A stretch of DNA of 64,000 nt, from assembly GCA_031001845.1 (NCBI GenBank), contig JARNGD010000061.1:62001-126000 (forward strand). The letters are read 5' to 3'. The translations under genes were made by a program, and so were the position numbers. Numbering within the stretch: position 1 is the first letter of the stretch; each line of letters opens with the position of its first letter. The DNA is from Achaetomiella virescens. Its lineage: Eukaryota; Ascomycota; Sordariomycetes; Sordariales; Chaetomiaceae. Below, in pieces: positions 11,306-23,113 of this stretch. The notes under the pieces are model-generated. The model saw only the letters and a program-made list of their open reading frames with translations, was not told the DNA's origin and did not search any database.

Positions 11306-13144
11306 ATGGCGGGCTTCTTCTCCAAGGCTCGCAGTGATGAGAAAGGCGCCGAGTCGCCGCCTCCGGTCCAGGAGATGGCGCCGGGGGAGTATAGCAGCGA
11401 GGAGGGCGTCGTCGATGAGGCTCAGGATGACCTGCACAGAGGAATGAAGCCGAGGCAGCTGAGTGCGTGTTTTCGCGTTTCCTGGGCGACAAAACTGGCA
11501 TGCTGATATGTGAGGCTGCAGATATGATGGCTATTGCGGGCGCCATAGGAACAGGTAAGAGACGCACACCACCGAGCATCAAGCCTCCAACGCTAACTCC
11601 AACATCAGGTCTGATCAATCGGCACCGGCACAACCCTTAAATTCGGTCCCGCGTCGCTCCTTATCGGGTACGCCCTCATGGGCCTCGTCGTCTACATTGT
11701 CATGGTTGCGCTCGGCGAGATGGGTGCCTGTGCCGCACAAGAAGAGCTTCTCGGGCTACGCCTCGCGGTTCGTCGACCCGGCGATGGGCTTCGCGACCGG
11801 CTGGAATTACTTCTTCAAATACGTCATCGTGCTGCCGAACAACCTGACCGCGACGGGCATCATCCTGCAGTACTGGCTGCCGAACATTAACGTGTCGGTC
11901 TGGATCGTGGTATTTGGCGTGGTCATCATCGCCCTGAATGTGAGTGACCAAAACCCTGGCTTCACAACAACTGCTGACACGTTCGCTCCAGCTCATCCAC
12001 GTCTCCTTCTTTGGCGAAGCCGAGTTCTGGATGTCGCTGATAAAGGCCCTCGTCATCCTCATGCTGATCCTGCTCTGTTTCATCATCGCCCTCGGCGGCG
12101 GCCCCAACGGCGTGCGCACCGGCTTTTACTTCTGGCAGAACCCGGGCGCTTTTGCCGAGTACTCGACCACGTCAGCGGCCAGACCACCGTCATCCACGGC
12201 GACACCGGCCGCTTCCTCGGGGTATGGGCCTGCATCGTTCAGGCGACTTTCGCCTACCTCGGCACCGAGCTCGTCGGTGTGGCATTTGGCGAGACGCCCA
12301 ACCCGCGCAAGAACGTTCCGAGGGCTGTCAACCAGACACTGCTGCGGATCGTGTTCTTCTACGTCGCTGGTGTGCTGGTCCTCGGCATGGCGGTGCCGTA
12401 CAACAGCCCTGAGCTGCTCAAGGCGACCAAGGAGAAAACAAGCGGCTGTACGTCCTCGTCTCTACCTTTCCCACCTCACCCTCTCCTCTTCTGTCGCACT
12501 GACCGCATGCAGTGGCCTCCCCCTTCACCGTCGCCGCCCGCATCTCGGGCATCGAAAAGCTCGCTGACGCCGTCAATGGCCTCCTGCTCATCTTCACCAT
12601 CTCCGCCGCCAACTCGGACATCTACCTTGCCTCGCGCACCGTCTGGGCCCTCGGCAAGGACGGCCAGGCCCCGCACATGATGCAGCGCACCAACAAGCGC
12701 GGCGTGCCCATCCCCGCCGTCGCGCTTTCCTCCATCTTCATTGCGCTCGGCTTCATGAACGCGACCAAGTCGGCCGCGACCGTCTTCGGCTATTTCGTGA
12801 GCTTAGTCACGGTGTTCGGCGCGCTCAACTGGGTGGCCGTGCTGGTGAGCTACATTGCCATGATCCGCGCCATGAAGGTGCAGGGCATTGAGAGGAAGGT
12901 GATGCCGTACAGGAATATCCTGCTGCCGTGGGGCGCCTATTTTGCGTTGTTTATGACGGTGCTGGTGATCATCTTCAATGGGTACGCGGCGTTTATTCCA
13001 AAGTTTCAGGTGGACAAGTTCTTGACGAGCTACATTGGCATTCCGGTCTATGTTATCAATGTGCTGTGGTGGAAGTACTTCAAGAAGACGAAGAGGGTCA
13101 AGCCGGAGGAGATGGATCTGGTTACTGGGAGGAGGTCGTGGTAG
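11306..13144 (+). CDS. Dicarboxylic amino acid permease, DIP5-like
   Basis: A plasma-membrane proton-coupled transporter of the yeast amino acid transporter family (APC superfamily). The closest family pattern I recognise is Dip5 (Glu/Asp uptake). Five exons: 11306-11462, 11522-11554, 11609-11939, 11992-12447, 12513-13144. Key marks are QLNMMAIAGAIGTGL at the first membrane segment, GWNYFFKYVIVLPNNLTATG, FGEAEFWMSLIKALVILMLI, LGGGPNGVRTGFYFWQNPGAF and ASRTVWALGKDGQAP. About 12 membrane segments and 536 residues are expected. Three small indels break the frame: an extra A near 11618, two bases missing after GAGATGGGTGCCTG near 11729, and one near 12160. Introns are 52-65 nt. Confidence 0.85.
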
Positions 13145-13860
13145 GAAACGGCTCGGCATTGCATGGAGCATGGGGTTGTTTCTTTTTAGCGTTGTTGGTC
13201 ATGATATACCGGCGATACGCCGGGAATGAAATCTTGCCAGTTCCAAGGGCATGAGCTCTGTATTGCATCTGGGTGATTTTCTCGTCCTTCAGGTTTGGCA
13301 ACCCTCCTCGTATCCCGCCCTCGCGGCTCCGTCCCTGTTCCAGCTCCGGATGAATCCAACTCAGGTGTGCTTCTCCGCATGGGATGCGCTTCCGAGACGA
13401 TTGATCCGACTGGAGGAAGCGGCGCGGCGCTGCCAGGTCGCACTGCGCATGTATGAACGGACTCAGTTGTGATTTACATAGATCAGTATGCTTGACGGCC
13501 GCCTCTTGTTTAAGTAGTATGGTTGCTGATCGTCTCTCTTGCACAGCGGTATTCAGGAAGAGCGACGGAGAGGGCGACCTGGGGTGCAGAGTGCGCGGGC
13601 TGTGTTACCTGCCGACCCAATATATGGTTGTAAGCCGTGCTTGAGACACGGAGGAAGTGCGACATAGGGATGGAGGATGAGGAAACGCTCCTGAGATCGA
13701 CACTGTGTTGAGTTTGGCTCATATCTACATCTACTGTCTCACCCCTAGCCGTCAGTAAGAACGTCGTCAAGAACAGGGTTCTCCTGAGTCCAACGTTGTT
13801 TCCTATCTTCGGTCGTCCATCCATAGGTTTTTCGTTAAAAACGGAGCCAAGCTACCCAAG
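13145..13860. other. Intergenic, no gene seen
   Basis: This lies between the permease stop and the AA9 relic. No frame here resembles a protein. The last part carries the former promoter of the relic. Confidence 0.5.
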
Positions 13861-14424
13861 ATGAAGAACTACAACTCAATCATGCTCGCTGCTAGCATTG
13901 GTGTCCAAGCCTTGCTGGTTACAGTGCACGCAACGGTCTAGCAGGCCAGCAGCCGGTCAACAGACTTTAGGACACATGCGTTCGACGAGTTTGGCTACGT
14001 CTCGGCAAGCAAGGTCTAGGTTATAGACAAGCTGAACAAGAACTGCGGCAAGCGGCCTTCAAGATTGCGAGCAAGATCATTGCGGGGCATTATCTCGTGA
14101 GGGCGGAGGCGGCAATTTCCTTGCACAGTGCTGGGCAGAACCAGGGGCCGCAGCTTTACATGAATTGTTACGTAAGTTCTGCTGCATTTATATTCCTCGC
14201 CTGATATCCATCAGAAACATTTGTTCGTGGTCTTATGCGCTTACGCCATGCTAATCAATCTTCAGACTTGAGCAAGTCAAGGTTGCTGGTAGCTGCCAGC
14301 GGGAGTCGAGAATCCGGGAACCTTCAGCGCTAAGGACCCTGACATTCTCATTGACATCCGAGGTAACAGCTCCAAGGAGTACACTATTCCTGGGCCGGCT
14401 CTCATCGACCAGAGCTATTTCTAA
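13861..14424 (+). pseudogene. Relic AA9 lytic polysaccharide monooxygenase
   Basis: It starts with ATG and a secretion-signal-like stretch (MKNYNSIMLAASIGVQALLV, then TVHA), but the frame stops at a TAG three codons after the expected cleavage site. The central catalytic region is gone. The C-terminal part is clear: AGHYLVRAEAAISLHSAGQN, GPQLYMNCY, then after a 94-nt intron (14172-14265) QVKVAGS and PGTFSAKDPDILIDIRG...YTIPGPALID. This LRxExIxLHxAG...QxYxxC...DPGIxIxIY pattern is typical of AA9 (former GH61) enzymes that oxidise cellulose. Several TAG/TAA codons sit where CAG or CAA would fit, as expected from repeat-induced C-to-T mutation. The retained piece is under half of a normal enzyme. 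Confidence 0.7.
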
Positions 14425-15193
14425 GTGTTGGGTGTTAAAGCGCCAACATCGTCTCCTCGACTTTGCCCCAAGATCGAAGGGAGGAAACATGTAGAAATTT
14501 AACACGCATGCATACACAGCGCGGCAAGACAAGACTGGTTTCAACCTGTCGAACCATATAGTAAAGAGTCAAAGAGCTGGCCTGTGCGGCGCAACAACTG
14601 AAAGAACTCGATGATGATGAGCTACGAAGAGGAGGCTGTGGTGGGCAAGTGGGCAAGGAGGCTGTCTGCAAGTGGGGCAGGGCAAGTGCTCCGGCCCACA
14701 GCTGCAATAAAATAGACTGATAGCCTCTTCCGTTTCCCTGAATCCGCCTGGTGGCTGCCCCTTGCTAGAAATTAGTGACCCTAACCCTCGTCGGTGATGT
14801 CGTCATTCTCCCTGTTCCTGAATCTCTGCGCTGACCGACTCGGACAACCTGCCTGAAACATCCCTTCCAGCTTTTGCCTCATCTATAAAGTAGGCCTTTT
14901 GGAGACTCTTCTCAATTTTCTTTATTGCTGTAATAATAGCTAAACTTAAAGATAATAAAGGATTTGATTAGAATTTCATATCCAAGACAAAGGCGACAGC
15001 CACCCAGGCTCATGCGGGTCTCTGCGGCTTGCGCCCCGCTCACATTTCCGTAATCGCTCAACGCGTGAACAACTGCCTGTCATCCTCTATCCGACTCTCA
15101 TCCACTTTCGTAAAGAGTTCATCCCATCTCTCACCTCGCCAACCCGCCACCACCATCCCTCTCCGAAACCGCCCACGCCGACATCCACCCAAC
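14425..15193. other. Intergenic and promoter of Nudix gene
   Basis: No gene seen. It contains a telobox-like ACCCTAACCCT (14778-14788), a TATAAAG near 14884, and a C-rich leader at 15060-15190 before the Nudix start codon. Confidence 0.5.
14778..14788 (+). promoter_or_regulatory. Telobox-like ACCCTAACCCT upstream of Nudix gene
   Basis: It lies about 405 bp before the start codon at 15194 and about 100 bp before a TATAAAG. It may bind a telomere-repeat factor; this is inference. Confidence 0.35.
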
Positions 15194-15834
15194 ATGACGC
15201 TCAAGACGCAAGAACCCCTCATCACCTCGGTCACCGACCTCCCCACCTCCGAAGCAAAATGGGTCACCCTCCGCAAGATCAGCTACCTCGACCAGACCGG
15301 CAAGCCACGCACCTGGGAGGTCGCGTCCCGCAAGACGCGCGCCACGTCGGCGGGCGTCGACGCCGTCGCCATGGGCAACGTGCTCCTCACCCGTCCCGCC
15401 CGGCCTCCACCGTGCTCGTTATCCAGTACCGCCCTCCGTTGGACGCGTACACGGTCGAGTGGCCCGCGGGGCTGATCGACGAGGGCGAGACGGCGGAGCA
15501 GGCGGCCGTGAGGGAGTTTCGCGAGGAGATTGGCTATGACTGCGAGGTGGTGAGCGTGAGCCCCGTGCAGGCGGCCGATCCGGGGCTGAGCAGCGCGAAT
15601 ATGAAGCTAGTTATGGTGGAGGTGAGGTTGCCCGAGGGGGAGGAGATGGTGTTGCCGGAGCAGAGGCTGGAGGACGGGGAGAATATCGAGAGGGTGGTGG
15701 TGCCACTGGCGGAGCTGTACGAGAGGTTGGTGGAGTACAGTCGGAGGGAGAGGTTTGTGGTGGCGGCGAAATTGTTTCATTTTGCGGCGGGGATGCAGTT
15801 TGCGAAGACGAAGGGCGCGGAGTATGGGTTGTGA
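15194..15834 (+). CDS. Nudix hydrolase, ADP-ribose pyrophosphatase type
   Basis: Predicted to cleave ADP-ribose or similar nucleotide sugars to AMP and a phosphorylated sugar (Ysa1/NUDT5-like), clearing toxic ADP-ribose in the cytosol. The complete Nudix box reads GLIDEGETAEQAAV followed by REFREEIGY, matching GX5EX7REUXEEXGU. N-terminal KWVTLRKISYLDQTGKPRTW and STVLVIQYRPPLDAYTVEWP are typical of this subfamily. The start at 15194 (AACATGACG) is the first in-frame ATG. A single indel in the CCCGCCCGGCCTCC stretch near 15400 shifts the frame between the two halves. The expected length is about 213 residues, normal for the family. No intron is seen. Confidence 0.85.
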
Positions 15835-17328
15835 GTTGGTGTTGGACCACCTTTGGAGGTTTGGTGATGGGAGTATGTATCATATGTTGCCTTCGAATGG
15901 CGACCGCTATGGGTGGTGGTCTCAAGGCAAGCAAGGCATGATATAAGTCAACTCCATTGAGTCTTGCGGCCCCTTGAAGTGTTCTCACAAGCCAGATTCC
16001 GGACCGGCGATATCAACTGGAAAAGTCTGTGTCCAGCCTTTTTTCCGCGTTTCTCCGCTTTCCGATCTCTCTGCGATCCGTTCGGTTTTGAGGGCTGCTG
16101 CACTCAGAGCCATGCGATTGAGCCGGTGTGGTTGCGAGCAAGTCCCGAGGTTGTTGACCATCAGGGAGTCGAAGGAAGGCCTTGAGCAAACCAGGACATG
16201 AAAGCAGCTGTTTCAGTGTCGGAACAGCCTGACCGACAGTGACTTGCATCAGCCGCAGGGTAGAGTACTGTGCCGAGCAGGCTTTCACATGCCATAATTG
16301 CCGGCCAGGCTGCCAGATGACACGCTTGCAAACAATTGATCGTAGCAGGTGAAACCTACGAGCAAGCTCATAAGCTGAGCATTGAAGCGGGAATAGGCGA
16401 TATAAATGCCTCTTTCAGACGCCCCAATGTCGGCGCGGCCGGGTCATGACAGTGTGTGGGGCAACATGATGCGCCTTTTGCAGCCTGATGGATAATGGTC
16501 CGAGGATCTCAACCATGTGCTAGCCTTGTTCTTTGAACGTGATCTGTGGGCGAACGGGAACCGCAATAATCCAACCAAACTGCTAGAAGGCCTCCAGAAA
16601 AGAAGAAGAATAGTGGTAGATTCCAGTTGGGGCTCTTACCCTGAGGTACTTGTCGAATGGAGCATTCGAGGTTGGGTTGTTGTGAGGTCAAATTGCGGAC
16701 TTGGGTCCACAGTACGGTAATCAGCTGCTGCAGACGCATGATCCCGCCAGCCTGGCCAATGCTGTGCTATGCCCAGTCTGCCCCACCTGACGCACGGTTG
16801 CCAGGGAGCCACTAGCGCATGCAACGACCAGGAGTGTGACGCCCAGGACGCCAAGCCAAACAGCCGCCGCCCAAAGGGGATCCTCCTTCCATCCTCTGAC
16901 ATCGACACCCACCCACTTCGACAACTAAGAGACACCAGCCGCGCACCAGGTAAGTCCGCCGCGCGCTGTGAAAACGCGACCTCGGAAATCAGCGACATCG
17001 CGGGCAGCAGCCCCGCACGCTTCAACACCGACACCTCGACGGCGTCGAGTCGGTCGGGGTGGCCAGCCCTCCATCGCGGCAAAAGGCGGAGGTGTGTCGA
17101 CCCGACACCCGCTAGAATCGCACTGCTGGAGACGACTACATCCAACGCATTACTCTGCTACCCTCTGACCCTGGGAGCGCCCCTTTTTCCTTTTTGCCGA
17201 TCACGACCCACCGACCTTCCCTTTGTTGTCTTACGATACCAACTCGCGACACTCTCTTCGATTTCCTTTGCGTCCCTTTTCACATGCGAGGTTGCGCGGC
17301 ACAATAAGCCGCTGCCTAAACAAACCAA
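15835..17328. other. Intergenic, promoter of nudE
   Basis: No gene is supported. The 400 bases before 17329 are C/T-rich, with CTTTTTCCTTTTTG and CTCTCTTCG tracts typical of a long fungal leader. Confidence 0.5.
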
Positions 17329-19382
17329 ATGTCAGAACCACCGTCATCGCCGCCGAGGGCAGGAACCAGCGTCGAGGATGCCTTGGCCTGGTACAAGTCG
17401 CAATACGAGGTGCTGGAGGCCGAGCTGTCCGAGTTCCAGGCCTCGAGCAAGGAGCTGGAGGCTGAGCTCGAGAAGGATCTAGATGCGGCCGACAAGCGGG
17501 AGCGGCTGCTGAGGCAGAAGGCCGAGGGGCTGACCTACGGTGGAGGAGTGGAAGGTATGCCACCAACGGCACCTACCTATGGCACCCGCTGACACGGACG
17601 ACAGAGGAAATACAAGGAGTCCAAGGCCGAGGCGAACCAAGTGCAGAGCACGCTCGAGAAAGAGATTACGAACCTCCGCGACACCAACAGGACGCTTCAG
17701 CTCAAGCTGCGCGACATCGAGGTGGCCAACGATGACTTTGAGCGCCAGGCGCGGACCACCACGTCGTCCCTCGAAGACCTCGAGTCCAAGTACAACGTGG
17801 CCATCGAGAGGGCCGTCATGCTGGAGGAAGAGATCAAGGCTGGGGAGCAGGAGCGGGAGAAACTCCGGGTCGAGTCGCAGAGACTGCGCGAAGAACTGGC
17901 CGATCTCAAAATCGAAGCCGAGATCCTGCAGGACAAGCTCAAGAAGCAGGAGTCTCGCCACCTCTCGACCATCTCGACCGACATTTCGTCGATTCCAGGC
18001 TCGCCTTCCTTCTGTAACTCGCCGCACTCGACCGCCAGCTCGCCGATGGTCATGACCCCGCCCGATACGAGGTCGTTGTCCACGGCGAAGGCAAAGAAAT
18101 CTTCACTGCAGGATCCACCGTCGCCGCCCATGTCCGATGTCTCGCTGCCTTTGCCCAGGATGCCGGCGATCAAGACTCCGGCACCGCAACGGAAAAGTCG
18201 CCTCCCGTCCGCTGACAGCAGCATCACACCGAAGCCGAGGGCGATCCCGGGATCCACGTCGTCTCCTCGCGCTAACCGCGCGGTAACGACGTCGAACGCC
18301 ATGCGGGCGTCCGTCCAGCGCTCCTCAGTAGCCTCCGCAGCACGAGCTGCCCGTGTGCCGTCACACAAAATCCCCTCTTCCAACTCCCTTACGCACATCC
18401 GCACCCTCACTAGCCAACTGCAAAAGCTTGAAGCCCGCGTCCACTCCGCGCGCTCCAAGCTTCCAGCGCCCGCCAGCACCCCGCCCCGCTCCTCACCTCG
18501 AACTGGCACTACCGTTCCATCGACCGTCACCATCCGCAGCCGTAAACGCGCCGTCGGCTCGACCGCCTCATCCAGCGCCGCCAGCCTCGCCGGCTCCGAA
18601 CAAGCAACCCCCTCCCACGCCCGCCACGCCCCGTCTGAATCGCGCAGCAGCGTCTCCAGCAGCAAGCACGTCCCTCGACTTAGCACGTCAGGCGTCTCGC
18701 GTCTGTCCTTCGGCCCGCTGCCCAACCGCAACCCCACCGCCTCCACCACCACCACCACCACCACCACCACCCACCACACGACCGCCTCCTCGCACCACAA
18801 CCCAGAATCCGAGTACTCCCGCCCAAGCAGCCGAGCAAGCCACTCCAGCTACGCCCGCCCCGCAAGCCGCACCGACTCCCACACACAGCGGCAGGTAGTA
18901 TGCCCCCGCCGCGACCCATGTCACGCGCCAGCCTGTCCGGCACGCGTACACCACTGAGTAGACCGCGCAGCAGCATGGGCATGCACAGCCAGCACCAAGC
19001 CCACTCTTACGGACATGGCCGCTCGGGAAGCATAAGTTACAAAACAGCCCCCACACCATCATCGACAGCAGAAGAGGAGGAGCTAGACGAATTTCCTGTT
19101 GACGTTACGAGCGAGCTCCGCACGCCTAGCAGGCGCGGGACGTATTCCAGGACGGAGCATGACAGGGAGAGTACCGGCAGTGGGATACCAATGCCCTCGG
19201 GGAGCTCGAGTGGGATTCCGCTGCTGACTAGTAGGCGGCAGAGTGGAGGGGGAGTGTCGGTGAGCAGTGGTGGAGGGGGAGGGACGGGGAGGAGGACAAG
19301 TGGGGCCAGCGTTACTAGTGGGGGGAACTTGAGTACCGGTTTAGGGGGAAGGGGAGTCGTGGATTTGGGGGAGACATATTGA
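17329..19382 (+). CDS. nudE: Nuclear distribution protein NudE (RO-11/NDE1)
   Basis: A dynein regulator that binds Lis1/NudF and supports nuclear movement and hyphal growth. Exon 1 (17329-17554) and exon 2 (17605-19382) flank a 50-nt intron. The N-terminal half is a coiled coil: DALAWYKSQYEVLEAELSEF, LEAELEKDLDAADKRERLL, EEWKRKYKESKAEANQVQST, then heptads up to QDKLKKQES. The Ser/Pro/Thr-rich C-terminal half has a Thr run from a CCA microsatellite near 18745-18775 and ends ...GRGVVDLGETY. Two indels break the frame: near 17540, just before EEWK, where two bases appear to be missing, and near 18896, before MPPPRPMSRAS. The length is about 665 residues, normal for filamentous fungi. Confidence 0.88.
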
Positions 19383-22300
19383 TATTCAGCAGCATGGGAT
19401 GCGTCTGGGTTGAATGGAGTGGAGTGGAGTGAAGTGAGTGAGCGGGTGGTGGTTTGAGGAAGAGCTGATGAGGTGGGGTGGTCGGGGTGAATAGGGGCTT
19501 GCTCAGTACCTGGGGGCGGGTGATTTCATTCGGGTTGGGGACTGCTTGGCTGGCTGCGTTGCTGGATGTTGATTGCAACTCGCGGATACCTTGGTTGACT
19601 TGGCTTGGCTCTGCACTTGACTTGCTTGGCTTTGTTCGGTTTGCTGTGGGGCTAGGGTGGGCTGGGTTGGTTGGGGTGTTTTGTGATATGGAATACCTCT
19701 TATACACCTATTTAACTCCCTTTTTTCCCTTTTGTACAAAATTGTTGCGCTTTAGGTTGTTCTCGATGGGCTGATTGTTGTTGAGATACCTACATTGTCA
19801 GTGCCAAGAGCTGAAGTTTCCAGACCATGGAGTGGATACAGGGTCAGAAAGGATGCTATCCGAGTCAAGCACCGAATTTGTTATTGGGCATATACTTCTC
19901 GGGGATATGGAGCAGTTTGCCATCACAACCTTTTTCTTTTTCCTTTCTTCTCCTATTTCTCCTTTTGTTTGATTTGATGTGTCCATCTGTTTTTCCTTTT
20001 GTGGTTTCAATTATATGGAAGGACATTGTGGCAGTGTTCTGGGAGGAGCCGTGTCTGAGTGCCGCCATTTCTTGCTCCCCCTTGGATCGTGTTCTGAGGA
20101 GACCCCGAAAAGATCTTAGAGTTGATACCCATTTTTGCACTCACGGCTCAAAATCCCCTGTCTTCTCTTTGGCACTTCTACACTAATCTTGATCCCAGAG
20201 ATCCACAGCCTTGTTGTTTTGTGGTGGAGAAGTCGTCCTCATGGGGCTGAGAAACGTACCGAATCCGAGATAAGAATACAGGCATTTCTTTCAACGTTGT
20301 CGTGTCATTGCTAGGCAAGAACACCGGGAAGAAGAAATGGTAGATCAACCTAGGAAAGAAACGGGGACGGTTGAGGGCCGAAGGGATGGACTGTCATCTT
20401 ACATGAGGAAGACAGGTTGATATAGGGATTAACACACATGCTTCGGTAGACACTCAATCTTGGCTCCCCCGAGCCAAAGCCACGCAATGCTCCCGCGAGC
20501 GAAATGGTTCGTTTGCCAAAGGAGTGCTGTCTCGGGCACCAAACGGGCTTCGAACTCCGGTTTCGTAGGGCTGAAAAGGGGCTCCGTGACTGGCCTGGGT
20601 TCGGACGGCAGTGTGGGTTATCGTACGATTCTTATGTCAAGCAGCAGGGGTGGGTCCCGTCCTTCTGGGTCGCCTGCACTGCGATGTCTGACCCGCGCAG
20701 CGGCACCTAGATCGATCTGTTCCCAGGTCTGCGGCGTAGGTTCGGGCACGCGCAGGGTGCAGGGAGTTTATTCGGGTTATAAAATCGGCCAGGCGCGCTG
20801 TAGGATAGCGAACGGTTCAACCTTGAAGCTCATCCTCATGTCGCATCAGACGACGGCGCAGTCCTCGACAGCGCTTGCCGCTGCGCCAAAGGCGACACGA
20901 AGAGGTAACAGGTGCATGCATTTCCCAATTCGACTGGGCAGCAGAGAAGGACCCATGACTTCCGGCTTCGACAACGGCGCCAGCCCTGAGGTGTTTAGGA
21001 CACGCCTGAGGTGTTTAGGACACGCCTGAGTGTTCTGCTCGACATCAAGTTCGGCCGCTGGCAGGAACTGCCGGCCGACCCGGGTTTCCATTGCTCCGGG
21101 CATTGCCCGGCGCAGAGGTTTCCAGCAAGCGGACGGACGGAAAGCAACGTCGGCCCTTCCAGCTACAATTTCCCTGGCACCTTACTGAGACTCGCAGCAT
21201 CCAGGCTGCGAGCGATCTCGACGGCTCCCCATCGTCCAGACATGCTTGTTGATGGTGCTTCGATCCAACAAAAAGTCGACAGCTTGCCGCCACTAACCCG
21301 AAATGGAAGCTACTTCCCTCCGGACGAATGTTGGGGATTTGCGGGTCCAGCTCCGGACCCTTGCGCTAACGTCCTTCGTCGATCGGTGGCCGGGTCCGGG
21401 TGGGGACTCAACAATTGGGGTTCTCTAACATCGGGCGAATGCTCTGCCTCAACAGCAAAGATCCTTTCATGCCCACGCCTCGAAGCGATGCTTCTGAAAT
21501 CGAGATGGTGGAACAATGGGCTCACCGAAAACTGGGGAATCTCGGATCAACGCTCTCGGATTCCAACTCTCTGGCGCATCACCGCTCGAGGCACACAATA
21601 ACCTCTTGCTCAGAAATTCCCCGAGCTCGGGTTCCACTAAGCTGATCTCGGAGGGAGCAGGGGCCAGAAGCCGAAGGAAATGGTTGAATCGTCGGGTTTC
21701 GGTTGTTGAGACTGCCGTTGTCCCGCTGCTAGCGGCCCCACTGGCCCCAGGTCTCTGAGCTGGAGATGCCCAGCAATGGAACCCAGCAAACAGCAATTCT
21801 GGAGCAGCCCGAGAACGCATCCGTGTGAAAACCTTGAGAGAGATCGCTCCTGGGAATATTTGCAGAGAAATATGCCGTGTCGAACGGTCGATTCCGGGGC
21901 TGGCTCTCGGACCCTGGATGGCGCTGCCCGAGCATTCGATGGCGTTTTCCAGCGTGGCTTGGCATACCACAGTATGCGCCGATGCCCGACACCATTATCG
22001 CGTCCTTCTGAAGCCGCTCTTCGACTTCGGGAGAGTGACCGTGTCTTTTGCTCGCTTGAGCAAGGCTCCATCCGGACAATTTCAGCATGACATTGCCCAT
22101 CCCAGAATTCTAGGTTCCTCGATCACTGATCGGAAAAGAGTGGGTCTTCAATGCTTGCCCTGCGTTCAGGAGTCTGCTCTGCAGGCTGACGATGTCACAC
22201 AGCAGGACCTTGACTGCCGGGTTGCACAGGGTGGATGGGGTTTCCCCAACGCCCCGGCGGCGACTAGCCAACATGGAACATAACCATGGAGAAAGGAATG

Positions 22301-23113
22301 GATGGACAAAATGTTCGAGGGGCCGAACCCACCCTTCCGCGAAGAATTGGCTGGCTGCTGCGATTTTGAGGGGTGAATGCGGGAAAGAGCGGGGTGGGGC
22401 ATGCCATGCAATATCACCTGTGGAGTGGAAGCAGCAGGAACCGTCCACCACTGCTGCCCAGGGATCCGCGGACCACCGCACTGTCAATCTTCGGTCCTGG
22501 CATGGGTCCCCACCTTCCCGTCCCATGCGTACAGATTCCCACCAGAAAGTGTCAGATTGCCATTCATCTACCCGCCTTCCGCTCGTTCCTGCCCGCAACG
22601 AGAAGACCACTCTCTCTCATTCTTTCCGCCAATTCCCACAGTCCCCTCCCTACGCGGCAACCACTGCGCACGAGACCGACCTTCGCTTCTTGTACTCTGC
22701 TATTTTACGCGGTCCCCTGTTCTAATCGGTGTCGAGTCTCCATCCCTTCCGGAGTTCCACGCTGCTGCCCACACCACCATCCATCATTCCGCGACTTTAG
22801 AGACAAGCATTGTTCTCGCAGAAGCTCTGTCCGAGCATCGAGGTTCGAAGACCTCAATCTCCAGCCCCAGCTGCCACTGTCCATGCCGTCTTACTGACGC
22901 CTGGTGTGACCTGCAGTCAGCGTTGCAACCGATTGCGTTGCTGCCCCCCCACCAAATCTCTATCGGAGTCCGATTCAGGAATATCTCCCGACACAGCCGT
23001 CAGCTCCACCGCCTGTCTTGCACCCACCCTCGCGGTTCGCACAGAGTGGTAGCTATCGGGCAGGGCTCATCTCTTGTTCTCCCACGTCACGATCTTGGAC
23101 CCCGACAGACGCA
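19383..23113. other. 3.7-kb gene-free interval upstream of ACC1
   Basis: Frames here show no family motifs. Visible structure is a T-rich tract near 19925-20000, a 20-bp tandem duplication at 20985-21030, and a C/T-rich leader from about 22570 to 23110 that probably belongs to ACC1. Many short open frames are explained by high GC content. Confidence 0.5.
20985..21030 (+). repeat. 20-bp perfect tandem duplication
   Basis: CCTGAGGTGTTTAGGACACG occurs twice in a row with no change, followed by the first six bases of a third unit. It may be a recent slippage event or an assembly stutter. Confidence 0.85.

Noticed and set aside
15029..15193. A 55-residue basic N-terminal extension of the Nudix protein resembling a mitochondrial presequence
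   Set aside because: The extension opens with TTG, and no in-frame ATG exists upstream of 15194. The ATG at 15012 is in another frame. The stretch looks like a C-rich leader.
17697..18800. A 367-codon open frame opposite nudE
   Set aside because: It mirrors the GC-rich, Ser/Pro-rich coding sequence of nudE. It has a poly-Val run from the same microsatellite and no family motifs.
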